The position numbers and the translations under genes are program-made. From the NCBI RefSeq assembly GCF_030010625.1, contig NZ_JASCXN010000028.1, positions 1-64,000 on the forward strand: a DNA stretch of 64,000 nucleotides, in the 5' to 3' direction. The notes beneath the pieces are model-generated. The model was not told the DNA's origin. It did not search any database and saw only the letters and a program-made list of their open reading frames with translations. Source of the DNA: Streptomyces sp. CC208A. Its GTDB lineage: Bacteria; Actinomycetota; Actinomycetes; Streptomycetales; Streptomycetaceae. Positions 16,750 to 24,937 of the stretch are shown here, piece by piece (the first letter of the stretch is position 1; the number at the start of each line of letters is the position of its first letter).

Positions 16750-16764
16750 GGGCGGCGCCCGCCC
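16750..16764. terminator. Compact bidirectional hairpin
   Basis: GGGCGG and CCGCCC form a 6-bp perfect stem with a 3-nt loop that fills the 18-nt gap between two convergent stop codons. No U-tract follows on either strand, as is common in Streptomyces. Confidence 0.5.
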
Positions 16765-16766
16765 GG

Positions 16767-17771
16767 TCACGTCTCCACGGGCTCCGCCCAGCCGTTCCGT
16801 ACGGCGTGGGCGCCGAGCTGCATCCGGGTCCTGACCCCGGCCAGGTCCATGAGGTGGCGCAGACGCCGGTGCAGCGTGCGCGGGGACAGGCCGAGCCGGG
16901 TCGCGGCCGTCAGGTCCGTGAGGCCGGCCAGGAGCAGCCCGAGGATCTTGCGGTCGAGTTCGGTCGGGCCCTGGGGGCCGGCCTCGGCGATCGTCTCGGA
17001 TCCGTCTGCCGTGCCCGACAGCGCGAGTGGGTGGGCCGTGCGCCACACCGTCTCGAACAGGGCGTCCAGCGCGTCCAGGAGGCCGCTGCGGTGCAGCAGG
17101 ACGGCGCCGGGTTCGCCGGCCGGGGTGACGGCGAGCGGGACCAGGCCGAGGTCGGCGTCGGCGAGCACGAGTTTCATCGGCACGTGGTCCGCGACCCGCA
17201 GCCGCACGCCGTTGCGCAGGGAGTCGACGGCGCCGTGGACGAGGCCCGGCTCGGCCAGCACCTCGCGGTCCAGTACGGCCCGGAAGCCCACTCCGCGGTC
17301 GAGGGCCACGGGCTCGGCCGTGTTCTCGTCGGGCGGCAGGGCGACGAACGGCGCGGTGATGAAGGTGCGGACCTGTGTCCTGGCCGCCTGCTGCACCTGG
17401 AGGAAGCGGTGCCGGATGGCGTCGACGCCGGTGGCGACCTCGATCAGATCGGTGATGCTGCTGCCGGTCGTCGCGGCCCGGTGTTCCTCGGCGAGGGTCA
17501 CCAGTGCCTGCTCGGCCGTGCGCAGTTCGTCCCGGCGCCGGCCGATGAGGGCGCCGAGTGCCATGGCCGGCGGCGCGGCGGCGTACCGGCCGTCCGCCGA
17601 TCGGGTCGCAAGGCCCCATGCGACGAGGCGCGACAGGGCCTCGTCGACGTCGACGGGGGCGTGGGACAGCGCCGGCAGGTCCGCGAGGAGGGCGGCGGTG
17701 GTGTTCGGCCGTCCGATCAGCGCCCGGTAGACGCGTTCGTCATCGGGTCCGAGACCCAGGACATCCAGCAT
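16767..17771 (-). CDS. TrmB-like/LuxR-type helix-turn-helix transcriptional regulator
   Basis: A 334-residue regulator. The N-terminus (MLDVLGLGPDDERVYRALIGRPNTTAALLADL) is a TrmB-type winged helix, the middle is a phospholipase-D-like/effector region, and the C-terminus (LDRKILGLLLAGLTDLTAATRLGLSPRTLHRRLRHLMDLAGVRTRMQLG) is a LuxR-type helix-turn-helix. This two-HTH layout is common in Streptomyces. The start at 17771 is supported by GGAGGAGAG upstream; the frame is open further upstream without homology. It lies 167 nt after the S8 protease gene on the same strand, separated by a terminator, so it is probably expressed on its own. Confidence 0.82.
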   Translation of the reverse strand: MLDVLGLGPDDERVYRALIGRPNTTAALLADLPALSHAPVDVDEALSRLVAWGLATRSADGRYAAAPPAMALGALIGRRRDELRTAEQALVTLAEEHRAATTGSSITDLIEVATGVDAIRHRFLQVQQAARTQVRTFITAPFVALPPDENTAEPVALDRGVGFRAVLDREVLAEPGLVHGAVDSLRNGVRLRVADHVPMKLVLADADLGLVPLAVTPAGEPGAVLLHRSGLLDALDALFETVWRTAHPLALSGTADGSETIAEAGPQGPTELDRKILGLLLAGLTDLTAATRLGLSPRTLHRRLRHLMDLAGVRTRMQLGAHAVRNGWAEPVET

Positions 17772-17780
17772 CGACGACCG

Positions 17781-17811
17781 ACTCTCCTCCGCTTGCCGCA
17801 GCGGGGAGAGT
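17781..17811. promoter_or_regulatory. Inverted repeat covering the regulator's ribosome binding site
   Basis: ACTCTCCTCCGCT (17781-17793) pairs with AGCGGGGAGAGT (17800-17811), 12 bp with one bulged base. It lies 10-40 nt upstream of the regulator start and includes its Shine-Dalgarno region. It may be an operator for autoregulation or a hairpin limiting translation. Confidence 0.45.
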
Positions 17812-17897
17812 ATGCGCCACGGCGGCAGGCCGTGGAAAGTCCCTGATGGGAGCGGGTGCGAGGAGGCCGGAGGCGGGGAGAGCGGGTACGTGGGGAA

Positions 17898-17927
17898 GGG
17901 CCCCGGGAAGTCGCCTTCCCGGGACCC
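17898..17927 (-). terminator. Terminator after S8 protease gene
   Basis: GGGCCCCGGGAAG and CTTCCCGGGACCC form a 13-bp stem with one mismatch and a TCGC tetraloop, 12 nt after the protease stop codon on the minus strand. Confidence 0.7.
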
Positions 17928-17938
17928 GGTGGTGCGGC

Positions 17939-20900
17939 TCATCGCAGGCCGTACGCCCGGATGATCTCGTTCTTGACGCCGAAGCCGCCGTCGGTCCCGG
18001 CGCTCGCGCGGAGCGAGACGAAGCCGCCGGGCTTCTTCGCCGTGGTGAACGACCCCGTCCAGGAGCCGTCGGCGCCCTTGGTGAGGGTCACCTTCCGCCA
18101 GGTGGAGCCGTCGTCATGGGAGACGTCCAGCGTCACCGTGGTGACGGTGCCGGGCACGGTGCCCCGGTCCATGGACACCGGCGTGAGCGTGATCCGCTGG
18201 ACGGTGCCGGCCTTGACGTCGCCGTGGAGGTCCGTCTCCAGCGCGTAGTCCAGGTTCAGGACCGAGAACGGCTCGAAGAAGTCCGCGTCGACGGTGTCGG
18301 ACCTGAAGTCCCACTCGGTGTGGGTGCGCGTCGACAGCCGGAAGAGCTCGGCGGGCCGTTCCGCGTCGAGGACGGCGCGGTAGGGCAGGTCGCCCGGCGG
18401 CACCTCCACCCACTGCATGTCGGTGCTGTTCGGGTTGTCGTGGATCAGCGTGTCGCCCTGGAAGATCCGCAGGCGGGTCGGCGTCTCGCCCCACGGCAGG
18501 TAGCCGCCGAGCCGCATGGCGTCGCTGGAGGAGGCCCATGCCTGCACGTTCCAGGTCATGTGGTTCTGCCAGCGGGAGTTGTACACGCCGAACGACTCGC
18601 TCTGGCCGGGCCGGGTCACCGGGGCGAACCAGTCCAGGCGGGTGGTGCTGCCCTTGGCGTACGTGTTGTCGCCCGACACCATCGACCACGGGACGGTTCC
18701 GTCGACGCCCTGGGTGTGGAACTCCCTCCAGACCTGTCCGGGGGTCACCCATTCGGTACGGGTGCCCGGGTGCCACTCGGCCTCCGGGAAGTTGAACGAC
18801 GGGCTGAGGGTGAAGTCGGACCGGTAGCCCTCGGCCTGGCGGCCGCCCGCGGCGGCGTGGTAGCGGGCGTCGATCCGGGCGAGGTCGGCCTTGGCCGGCG
18901 TGTAGACCAGGGGCCGGTCGGGCACCTGACCGGGGTAGTCCCGGGTCAGGTCGTAGACGAACGGCGTGTACCGGGTCTGCTCGACGGTCAGCTTGAGCTT
19001 GCCGGCCCCGGCCATCGCGAGGAGGGTCCGGCCCGCGTCGCGGTGCACGGAGGCGACCGGGATGGTGGACTCGCCGACGTACTCCATCAGGGCGCCGACC
19101 CCGTCGTTGACGACGATCAGCGCCTTCGCGCCGGCCGCGACCGCGGCCTCGGTGCGCTCCTGCGGCGAGACCGCGTCGCTGCGTTCGACGACGGCGACCT
19201 TGCCCTTGGCGTCGGTCTTCTCGTACGCGGCCGGCGAGCCGTCGCCCGCGTGGACGGCGTCGAGGCGGTCCATGGCGGTGCCCAGGGCGCTGCCCGCTTG
19301 GACCAGCGTCTCGAACCGGAGGCGGCCGCCGACCGTGCTCAGGCCGAGCCGTGGTTCGCCCTTGCGCCAGCGGGTGACCAGTGTGAAATCGCCCTGCTCC
19401 ATCGGCTCCGTCGGCGCGACGTAGACGTCGTCGTACGTCGGCGGCAGCACGTAGGCGCCGCGGAAGTCCATCCACGGGTCGAGGCCGTCGTAGTGGACGT
19501 TGAAGTCGACCTTGCGCTGGCGGTCCTCGGTGCGCTGCGGCGCCTCGGTCCGCAGCAGGTGGGCCTTGCTCGCGTCGAGGACCACGTCCGCGGGGCCGTC
19601 CTCCAGGACGGTCTCCGGGTCGACGAGGACGGCCAGGCCCGAGCGGTCCGCCTGCTCGCCGGTCACGTCGAGGTAGGCGGCGACGGTGTACAGGCCGGGC
19701 GGCATGCGCAGGGTGGTCGAGCCGTCGACGTGGACCGACCAGGGCCAGCCGTCGCCGGCCAGGCCGACCGTGACCCAGCCGGCGGCGGGCTTGCCGTCCC
19801 TGCCGGCCAGCTCGATGTTCAGGTCGTAGCGCTCCTCCTCCTTCAGCAGCGCCACGGAGGTGCGGGTCACCGGCTGTCCGGTGGCCGTGTCGGTGGCCGT
19901 CACGTGGGCGACGTGCCGGCCCGTCGGGGCGGAGCGCGGGTCGCCGGTGACCGGGACGGCGGCGGTGCCGCCCGCCGGGACGGTCACCGTGCCGGCGCCG
20001 AGGGTGAACGGGCCGTCGGTGCCGGTCAGCGCCAGGTCCAGCGTGACGGCGGTGGAGCCGGTGTTGGTGAAGGTCAGGTCCTTCGTGACGGCGGTGTCGC
20101 TCGGCTCGTGCGGCCAGGTGTGGTTGCCGAAGAAGAGCGCTCCGGTGCCGCGGACCGTGGTGCGCACGGCGGCGGTCACGTCGAGCCGGCCGGTGCCGAC
20201 CTCGTACGGGGAGTATCCGCCGTCCAAGCCCTTCGCGGTGCTCATGAGGTGTTCCTTGAGCTGCGCGCCGGTCCAGTCCGGGTGCTGCTGGGCCAGGATC
20301 GCCGCCGCGCCGGCGACGTGCGGGGTGGCCATCGAGGTGCCGCTGAGGGTGCGGTAGGGGCCTTCGCCGCCGTCGGTCGTCTGCTGCGAGCGGGCGGCGG
20401 TGATGTCCACGCCCGGTGCCGCGATGTCCGGCTTCATGCCGCCGGAGGAGGTCAGCGGGCCGGTGCTGGAGAAATGCGCGAGCCGGTCCTGCTTGTCGGT
20501 GGCGGCCACGGTCAGCGCGGCGGCGGCCGCGCCCGGGGCGGAGATGGTCTCGGGGCCCGAGTTGCCCGCGGCGATGACGAACAGCGTGCCGTACTGCGCG
20601 GAGAGCGCGTCGACCATCTGCGACATCGGGTCGCTGCCGTCCGTGGGGTAGGAGTCGCCGAGGCTCATGTTGACGACGTCGGCGCCGGACTCGGCGGCCC
20701 ACTGCATGCCGGCCATGACCCAGGAGTCCTGGCCGGAGCCCTCCTCGCCGCCGAGCACCTTGCCGACGTAGAGGTCGGCGTCGGGCGCGACGCCCTTGTG
20801 CGCGCCGCCGGAGGCGGCGCCCGAGCCGACGATCGTGCCGGCCACGTGTGTGCCGTGCCCGTTGACGTCGGTGACGGTCTCGCCCGGTACGAAGCTGGTC

Positions 20901-21676
20901 GTGCCGTCGATCAGGCCGGCGAAGTCGGGGTGGTCGACGTCGATGCCGGTGTCGAGGACCGCGACCTTCACGCCCTTGCCGGTGTAGCCGGCCGCCCATG
21001 CCTCGGGGGCGCCGACCAGCGGCACGCTCTCCTTCAGGTCGGCCTTCACCCGGCCGTCGAGCCAGAGCTTCGCCACGCCCGCGCCCAACTCCGGGCCGTT
21101 CTGGGGCGCGACGGTGTTCCAGAAGGTGCGGGCCTGCCGCTTCTCGGTGCTGAGCGCGGCGCCGCCGATGCTCGTGAGCCCGCGGGTCAGTCTGCTTCCC
21201 CGGGGGGCCGTCGGCCGGGCGGCGAGGGACTTCGCCGGGGTGTACGTCGCGATCAGCGGTACGACGGCGGTTCTCGCGTCGTCGTAGCCCATCTCGATCA
21301 GGTCGGTGACGTTGAACAGCCGCCGGTCCAGCCTGCCCGTGCCCAGCAGTTGCTCCGCCTCGTCCGGGACGACGAACAGGTCGCCCTCGACCTGTCGTAG
21401 TTTCACACCGCCGGTGGCGTCGGCCGGCCTGCGGACCTCGGCGGTCTGCTTGCCGTCGGCGCCCGTGGTGACCGTGACGACGTCGCCGGTGACCAGAGTG
21501 ACCTGGTGGGTCGCCGAGGGCCCGGCGGGAACGGGGGGCTTGCTCGGGGCGGCTTGGGCCGGTGACTGCACGACGGCGAGGGCCGAGGCCAGCAGGGGTG
21601 CCACGGCGACCGCCGAGAGCAGCTGCCGGCGCCTGCGCCGGAAGGCGGGAGGGTGCGAGGGGGAATCCATGGCCAT
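17939..21676 (-). CDS. Large secreted S8 (subtilisin-like) serine protease
   Basis: A 1245-residue secreted protease. A basic N-terminus (FRRRRRQLL), hydrophobic core and AQAA cleavage site form a signal peptide. A propeptide of about 190 residues follows. The catalytic triad is complete: Asp242 in AVLDTGIDVDHPDF, His274 in NGHGTHVAG and Ser448 in GTSMATPHVAG, with oxyanion Asn372 in AAGNSGP. The C-terminal 750 residues hold beta-rich domains and a PA-like insert (KALIVVNDGVGAL). The family is typical of Streptomyces extracellular protein turnover. ATG at 21676 is chosen because it places a normal signal peptide at the N-terminus; ATG at 21670 is also possible. Monocistronic with its own terminator. 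Confidence 0.92.
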   Translation of the reverse strand: MAMDSPSHPPAFRRRRRQLLSAVAVAPLLASALAVVQSPAQAAPSKPPVPAGPSATHQVTLVTGDVVTVTTGADGKQTAEVRRPADATGGVKLRQVEGDLFVVPDEAEQLLGTGRLDRRLFNVTDLIEMGYDDARTAVVPLIATYTPAKSLAARPTAPRGSRLTRGLTSIGGAALSTEKRQARTFWNTVAPQNGPELGAGVAKLWLDGRVKADLKESVPLVGAPEAWAAGYTGKGVKVAVLDTGIDVDHPDFAGLIDGTTSFVPGETVTDVNGHGTHVAGTIVGSGAASGGAHKGVAPDADLYVGKVLGGEEGSGQDSWVMAGMQWAAESGADVVNMSLGDSYPTDGSDPMSQMVDALSAQYGTLFVIAAGNSGPETISAPGAAAAALTVAATDKQDRLAHFSSTGPLTSSGGMKPDIAAPGVDITAARSQQTTDGGEGPYRTLSGTSMATPHVAGAAAILAQQHPDWTGAQLKEHLMSTAKGLDGGYSPYEVGTGRLDVTAAVRTTVRGTGALFFGNHTWPHEPSDTAVTKDLTFTNTGSTAVTLDLALTGTDGPFTLGAGTVTVPAGGTAAVPVTGDPRSAPTGRHVAHVTATDTATGQPVTRTSVALLKEEERYDLNIELAGRDGKPAAGWVTVGLAGDGWPWSVHVDGSTTLRMPPGLYTVAAYLDVTGEQADRSGLAVLVDPETVLEDGPADVVLDASKAHLLRTEAPQRTEDRQRKVDFNVHYDGLDPWMDFRGAYVLPPTYDDVYVAPTEPMEQGDFTLVTRWRKGEPRLGLSTVGGRLRFETLVQAGSALGTAMDRLDAVHAGDGSPAAYEKTDAKGKVAVVERSDAVSPQERTEAAVAAGAKALIVVNDGVGALMEYVGESTIPVASVHRDAGRTLLAMAGAGKLKLTVEQTRYTPFVYDLTRDYPGQVPDRPLVYTPAKADLARIDARYHAAAGGRQAEGYRSDFTLSPSFNFPEAEWHPGTRTEWVTPGQVWREFHTQGVDGTVPWSMVSGDNTYAKGSTTRLDWFAPVTRPGQSESFGVYNSRWQNHMTWNVQAWASSSDAMRLGGYLPWGETPTRLRIFQGDTLIHDNPNSTDMQWVEVPPGDLPYRAVLDAERPAELFRLSTRTHTEWDFRSDTVDADFFEPFSVLNLDYALETDLHGDVKAGTVQRITLTPVSMDRGTVPGTVTTVTLDVSHDDGSTWRKVTLTKGADGSWTGSFTTAKKPGGFVSLRASAGTDGGFGVKNEIIRAYGLR

Positions 21677-21936
21677 GGGTCTATCGACCGGTGACCGCCG
21701 CCGTGAAGGCTCCGTGGCGGCAAGTCCTCGCCATGGCAAGAGTTCGTCAGTCGTGAAGCGCGTGATTCCGGGCGGAAAGGCGCTGTACGGACCCGGGTTT
21801 CCTCACGGTCGTGGTCGCCTCTGCCTTCGGCCGCGGCTCCTCCGACATGCGTCGGTGGACGACGGGGGTCAGATTGGAGGTATCCGACCCACCGGATGCC
21901 AGACGCCTCGGCGGGCAGAGGACGAAGGAGCCTGTC

Positions 21937-22350
21937 ATGACGACCCACACGAGAACAGCCGGCCCGCGAGGGGAAGCACCCGTCAGCGGGTGGCTGGTGT
22001 TCGCCGCCGTCATCATGATCTTCAGCGGCGTCATGGCGATACTCGGAGGCATTTCGGCGATCGCCAAGGACGACGTGTTCCTGGCCACGCGCAACTACGT
22101 GTACGAGCTCGATCTCACCGGCTGGGGCTGGGTCCATCTCATCCTGGGCGTCGTGATCGCACTCACCGGCGCCGCCCTGTTCACCGGCGCCACGTGGGCC
22201 CGGGTCGTCGGTGTGGGGCTGGCAGGACTCAGCATGATCGCCAACTTCATGTGGCTCCCCTACACGCCGTGGTGGGCGCTGTTGCTGATCGCCATCGACG
22301 CGCTCATCATCTGGGGACTCTGTGTGGCGCCCCGTCCACTGAGGGACTGA
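21937..22350 (+). CDS. DUF7144-type four-helix membrane protein
   Basis: A 137-residue protein with four hydrophobic segments (around GWLVFAAVIMIFSGVMAILGG, GWGWVHLILGVVIALTGAAL, VVGVGLAGLSMIANFMWLPY and WALLLIAIDALIIWGL). This pattern, with the WLPYTPWW turn, is common in Streptomyces membrane proteins labelled DUF7144. The ATG at 21937 has GAAGGAG 6 nt upstream. Function is unknown. It is divergent from the S8 protease and followed 19 nt later by the gluconokinase fusion gene, so the two may be cotranscribed. Confidence 0.78.
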   Translation: MTTHTRTAGPRGEAPVSGWLVFAAVIMIFSGVMAILGGISAIAKDDVFLATRNYVYELDLTGWGWVHLILGVVIALTGAALFTGATWARVVGVGLAGLSMIANFMWLPYTPWWALLLIAIDALIIWGLCVAPRPLRD

Positions 22351-22369
22351 CCGGCCGGGACCGGAATCC

Positions 22370-23851
22370 GTGGCACTCGACACAGCGGCGGACGAGCGGC
22401 GGCGGATGGTGCTCGTCGTCGGCGTCGCCGGATCGGGCAAGTCGACGGTGGGGCGCCTTCTCGCCGAGCGCCTCGGCTGGTCGTACCGGGACGCGGACGA
22501 GTTCCACTCCGAGGCCAACCGCGCCAAGATGGCCGCCGGCCGCCCCCTCACGGACGGCGACCGGCGGCCCTGGCTGGAGGCGATCGGGGCGTGGATGGAC
22601 CGGGCGCTCGCCTCCGGTGAGCAGGCCGTCGTCACCTGCTCGGCGCTCAAGCGCGCCTACCGGGACAGGCTGCTGACAGGGCGCCCGGACGTTCTTCTGG
22701 TGTACCTCCACGGCTCGCGCGAGCTGCTGGCGTCCCGGCTGGCCGGGCGGGACGGCCACTTCTTCCCCGCGGCCCTGCTGGACAGCCAGCTGGCGGTGCT
22801 CCAGGAACCGGAGCCCGACGAGCATCCCCTGGTGGTGGAGATCGACCAGTCCCCGGAGGACGTCGTGGCGTCGGTGCTGTCGCTGATGCCCGGGGACACC
22901 GCCGCCGCGGGGGTACCGGCGGACGGCGGCCGTTCCCCGACGGGTGCCTCGTGGCGGCTGGTCCGGGGGGATCAGAGCGCGGTCGTGGTCCAACTGGGCG
23001 GCGCCCTGCGCGACTACACCGTGCACGGCCGGCCGCTGCTCGACGGCTTCCCCGAGGGGGCGGCCGTCACGGGCGGCCGGGGGCAACTGCTCGTCCCCTG
23101 GCCGAACCGGGTGGGCGACGGGCGGTACCGCTTCGAGGGCAGGGAGCTGCGACTCCCCCTGACCGAAGTGGAGAAGGGCAACGCGATCCACGGGCTGCTC
23201 CGCTGGGTCCTGTGGAAGCCGCTCGCCCGCACCGAGGATTCCGTGCTGCTCGGCACGACACTCTGCCCCCAGCCCGGCTATCCGTTCCTCCTCGACGTCC
23301 GGGTCGAGTACCGGCTGGGCCCGGAGGGGCTCGGCGTCGCCGTCCGGGCCACCAACACGGGTACGCGGCCCGCGCCTTACGGCGTGGGGCAGCACCCCTA
23401 TCTGACGGTCGGCACGGAGCTCGTCGACAGCGCGGTGCTGACCGTGCCCGCCCGGTACCGACTGCGGACCGACGCGCGGGGCCTGCCCGTCGGCCGGGAA
23501 CCCGTCGACGGCACCCCGTACGACTTCCGTACCGCCCGCCCCGTCGGCGGGCTGCCCCTGGACACCGCCTTCACCGGCCTCGGCCGCGGCCCCGACGGGC
23601 GGGCGACCGTACGCCTCGCGCACCCTTCCGGGCAAGAAGGCGTCGATCTCCGGCTCGGCGAGGGGACCCGGTACGTGCAGGTGTACACGGGAGACACCCT
23701 GGCCGAACCCGAACGGCGGCGGCGGGGGATCGCCGTGGAGGCGATGTCCTGTCCGCCGGACGCCTTCCGCAGCGGCACCGACCTCGCCGTCCTGGAGCCG
23801 GGCGCGACCCATGTGTTCCGGTGGGGGCTGAACCCCCGGGGGTACGCGTGA
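22370..23851 (+). CDS. Gluconokinase-aldose 1-epimerase fusion protein
   Basis: 493 residues in two enzyme domains. Residues 1-175 are a GntK-type gluconokinase: P-loop GVAGSGKST (18-26), DADEFHSEANRAKMAAGRPLTD, and VVTCSALKRAYRDRL. Residues about 200-490 are an aldose 1-epimerase/mutarotase-like domain with both histidines (NAIHGLLRW and GVGQHPYL) and the catalytic Glu in IAVEAMSCPPDAF. The kinase makes 6-phosphogluconate; the epimerase interconverts sugar anomers. The joint (ADGGRSPTGAS) is a short linker and each half is of normal length, so this is a true fusion, not a misread frame. It begins with GTG at 22370 and overlaps the cyclase gene by 4 nt. Confidence 0.85.
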   Translation: MALDTAADERRRMVLVVGVAGSGKSTVGRLLAERLGWSYRDADEFHSEANRAKMAAGRPLTDGDRRPWLEAIGAWMDRALASGEQAVVTCSALKRAYRDRLLTGRPDVLLVYLHGSRELLASRLAGRDGHFFPAALLDSQLAVLQEPEPDEHPLVVEIDQSPEDVVASVLSLMPGDTAAAGVPADGGRSPTGASWRLVRGDQSAVVVQLGGALRDYTVHGRPLLDGFPEGAAVTGGRGQLLVPWPNRVGDGRYRFEGRELRLPLTEVEKGNAIHGLLRWVLWKPLARTEDSVLLGTTLCPQPGYPFLLDVRVEYRLGPEGLGVAVRATNTGTRPAPYGVGQHPYLTVGTELVDSAVLTVPARYRLRTDARGLPVGREPVDGTPYDFRTARPVGGLPLDTAFTGLGRGPDGRATVRLAHPSGQEGVDLRLGEGTRYVQVYTGDTLAEPERRRRGIAVEAMSCPPDAFRSGTDLAVLEPGATHVFRWGLNPRGYA

Positions 23852-24801
23852 CGCCGTCCACGGAGCCGGTGGCGGCGGGCCGCATGACCGCGCGTGAGTT
23901 CCGGGAGCTCTACGCGCGCCTGCGGGACCGGTCGGCGGTTCCGGCGGCGGACGGCCGGCCCGGGGCGCTGCGCCATCTGACCCCCGAGCGGGTGGCGGCG
24001 GCCGCCGCGGAAGTCCGTACCGGACGTACGGTGTCGCTGGCGGCCCCCATCGACACCGTACGGGGCCCCGACGATCCCGAGCCGGCGGTGCACCGGATGA
24101 CCGGGCCGAGCCCGGCCGACATCGGCTCGGAAGCGCTGTGCTTCGCCACGGACCGCTTCGCCATGAACGTGCACGGCGACGCGGACAGCCATCTCGACGC
24201 CCTCTGCCACGTCGTCTTCGACGGAGAGCTCTACGGCGGGGTCCCCGCCAGCACCCTGACGGCCGAGGGCGCCCGCCGGCTCTCCGTGGACCTGCTCGGC
24301 GACGGTCTCGTCGGCCGGGGTGTGCTGCTCGACGTCCCGAGGCTGCGCGGTGTGCCCTGGCTGGAGCCGGGCGACTGGGTGACCCCGGACGACCTGACGG
24401 CCGCCGAGGCCGCGCAGGGGGTCCGGGTCGGGGCGGGCGATCTGCTGTTCGTCAGGGTGGGTCACCGTCTTCGGCGCACCGAACTGGGGCCGTGGGACGC
24501 GGCCGGGGCGCGGGCGGGCCTGCACCCGTCCGCCGTGGAGTTCCTGGCCGAGCGCGAGGTCGCGGCCCTGGGCGGGGACGGCAACAACGACACGGCGCCC
24601 AGTGTGGTGCCGGACGTCGCCTTCCCCGCGCACGTCCTGGCCATCCACGCGCTGGGTATCCACCTCATGGACTATCTGCGGTTCGAGGACCTCGCCCCGG
24701 CCTGTGCGGAGGCCGGCCGCTGGAGTTTCCTGTGTGTGGTCGCCCCACTGCGACTGCCCGGGGCCACGGGGTCTCCGGTGAACCCGGTCGCGGTGCTGTG
24801 A
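23848..24801 (+). CDS. Cyclase family protein (kynurenine formamidase-like)
   Basis: A 317-residue metal-dependent hydrolase of the cyclase/KynB family. The metal-binding motif appears as SHLDALCHVVFDG (family form THxDxPxH), and further ligands are likely in the C-terminal VLAIHALGIHLMDYL segment. Members open or close cyclic amides and lactones such as N-formylkynurenine. The GTG start overlaps the stop of the kinase-epimerase gene (GTGA), so translation is coupled. Given that partner, a lactone substrate from sugar-acid metabolism is possible, but this is inference only. Confidence 0.82.
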   Translation: MTPSTEPVAAGRMTAREFRELYARLRDRSAVPAADGRPGALRHLTPERVAAAAAEVRTGRTVSLAAPIDTVRGPDDPEPAVHRMTGPSPADIGSEALCFATDRFAMNVHGDADSHLDALCHVVFDGELYGGVPASTLTAEGARRLSVDLLGDGLVGRGVLLDVPRLRGVPWLEPGDWVTPDDLTAAEAAQGVRVGAGDLLFVRVGHRLRRTELGPWDAAGARAGLHPSAVEFLAEREVAALGGDGNNDTAPSVVPDVAFPAHVLAIHALGIHLMDYLRFEDLAPACAEAGRWSFLCVVAPLRLPGATGSPVNPVAVL

Positions 24802-24937
24802 ACCGTGCGGCGCACCGGGGCCGCCGCTCCGGTCGCCGTTCGCGGGGAAGGCCGATACGTTCGGGGGAGGTGTCGCCTCGCAGGCGCCGGGCGCCCGACA
24901 GCGGGTCGGGGCCACGATCCCAAGGACGGTGGTCGCC

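Noticed and set aside
17558..21400. A 1280-codon open frame on the plus strand opposite the S8 protease
   Set aside because: It is Gly/Arg/Val-rich without homology, and mirrors the GC3 bias of the real protease gene, which has a full catalytic triad and signal peptide.
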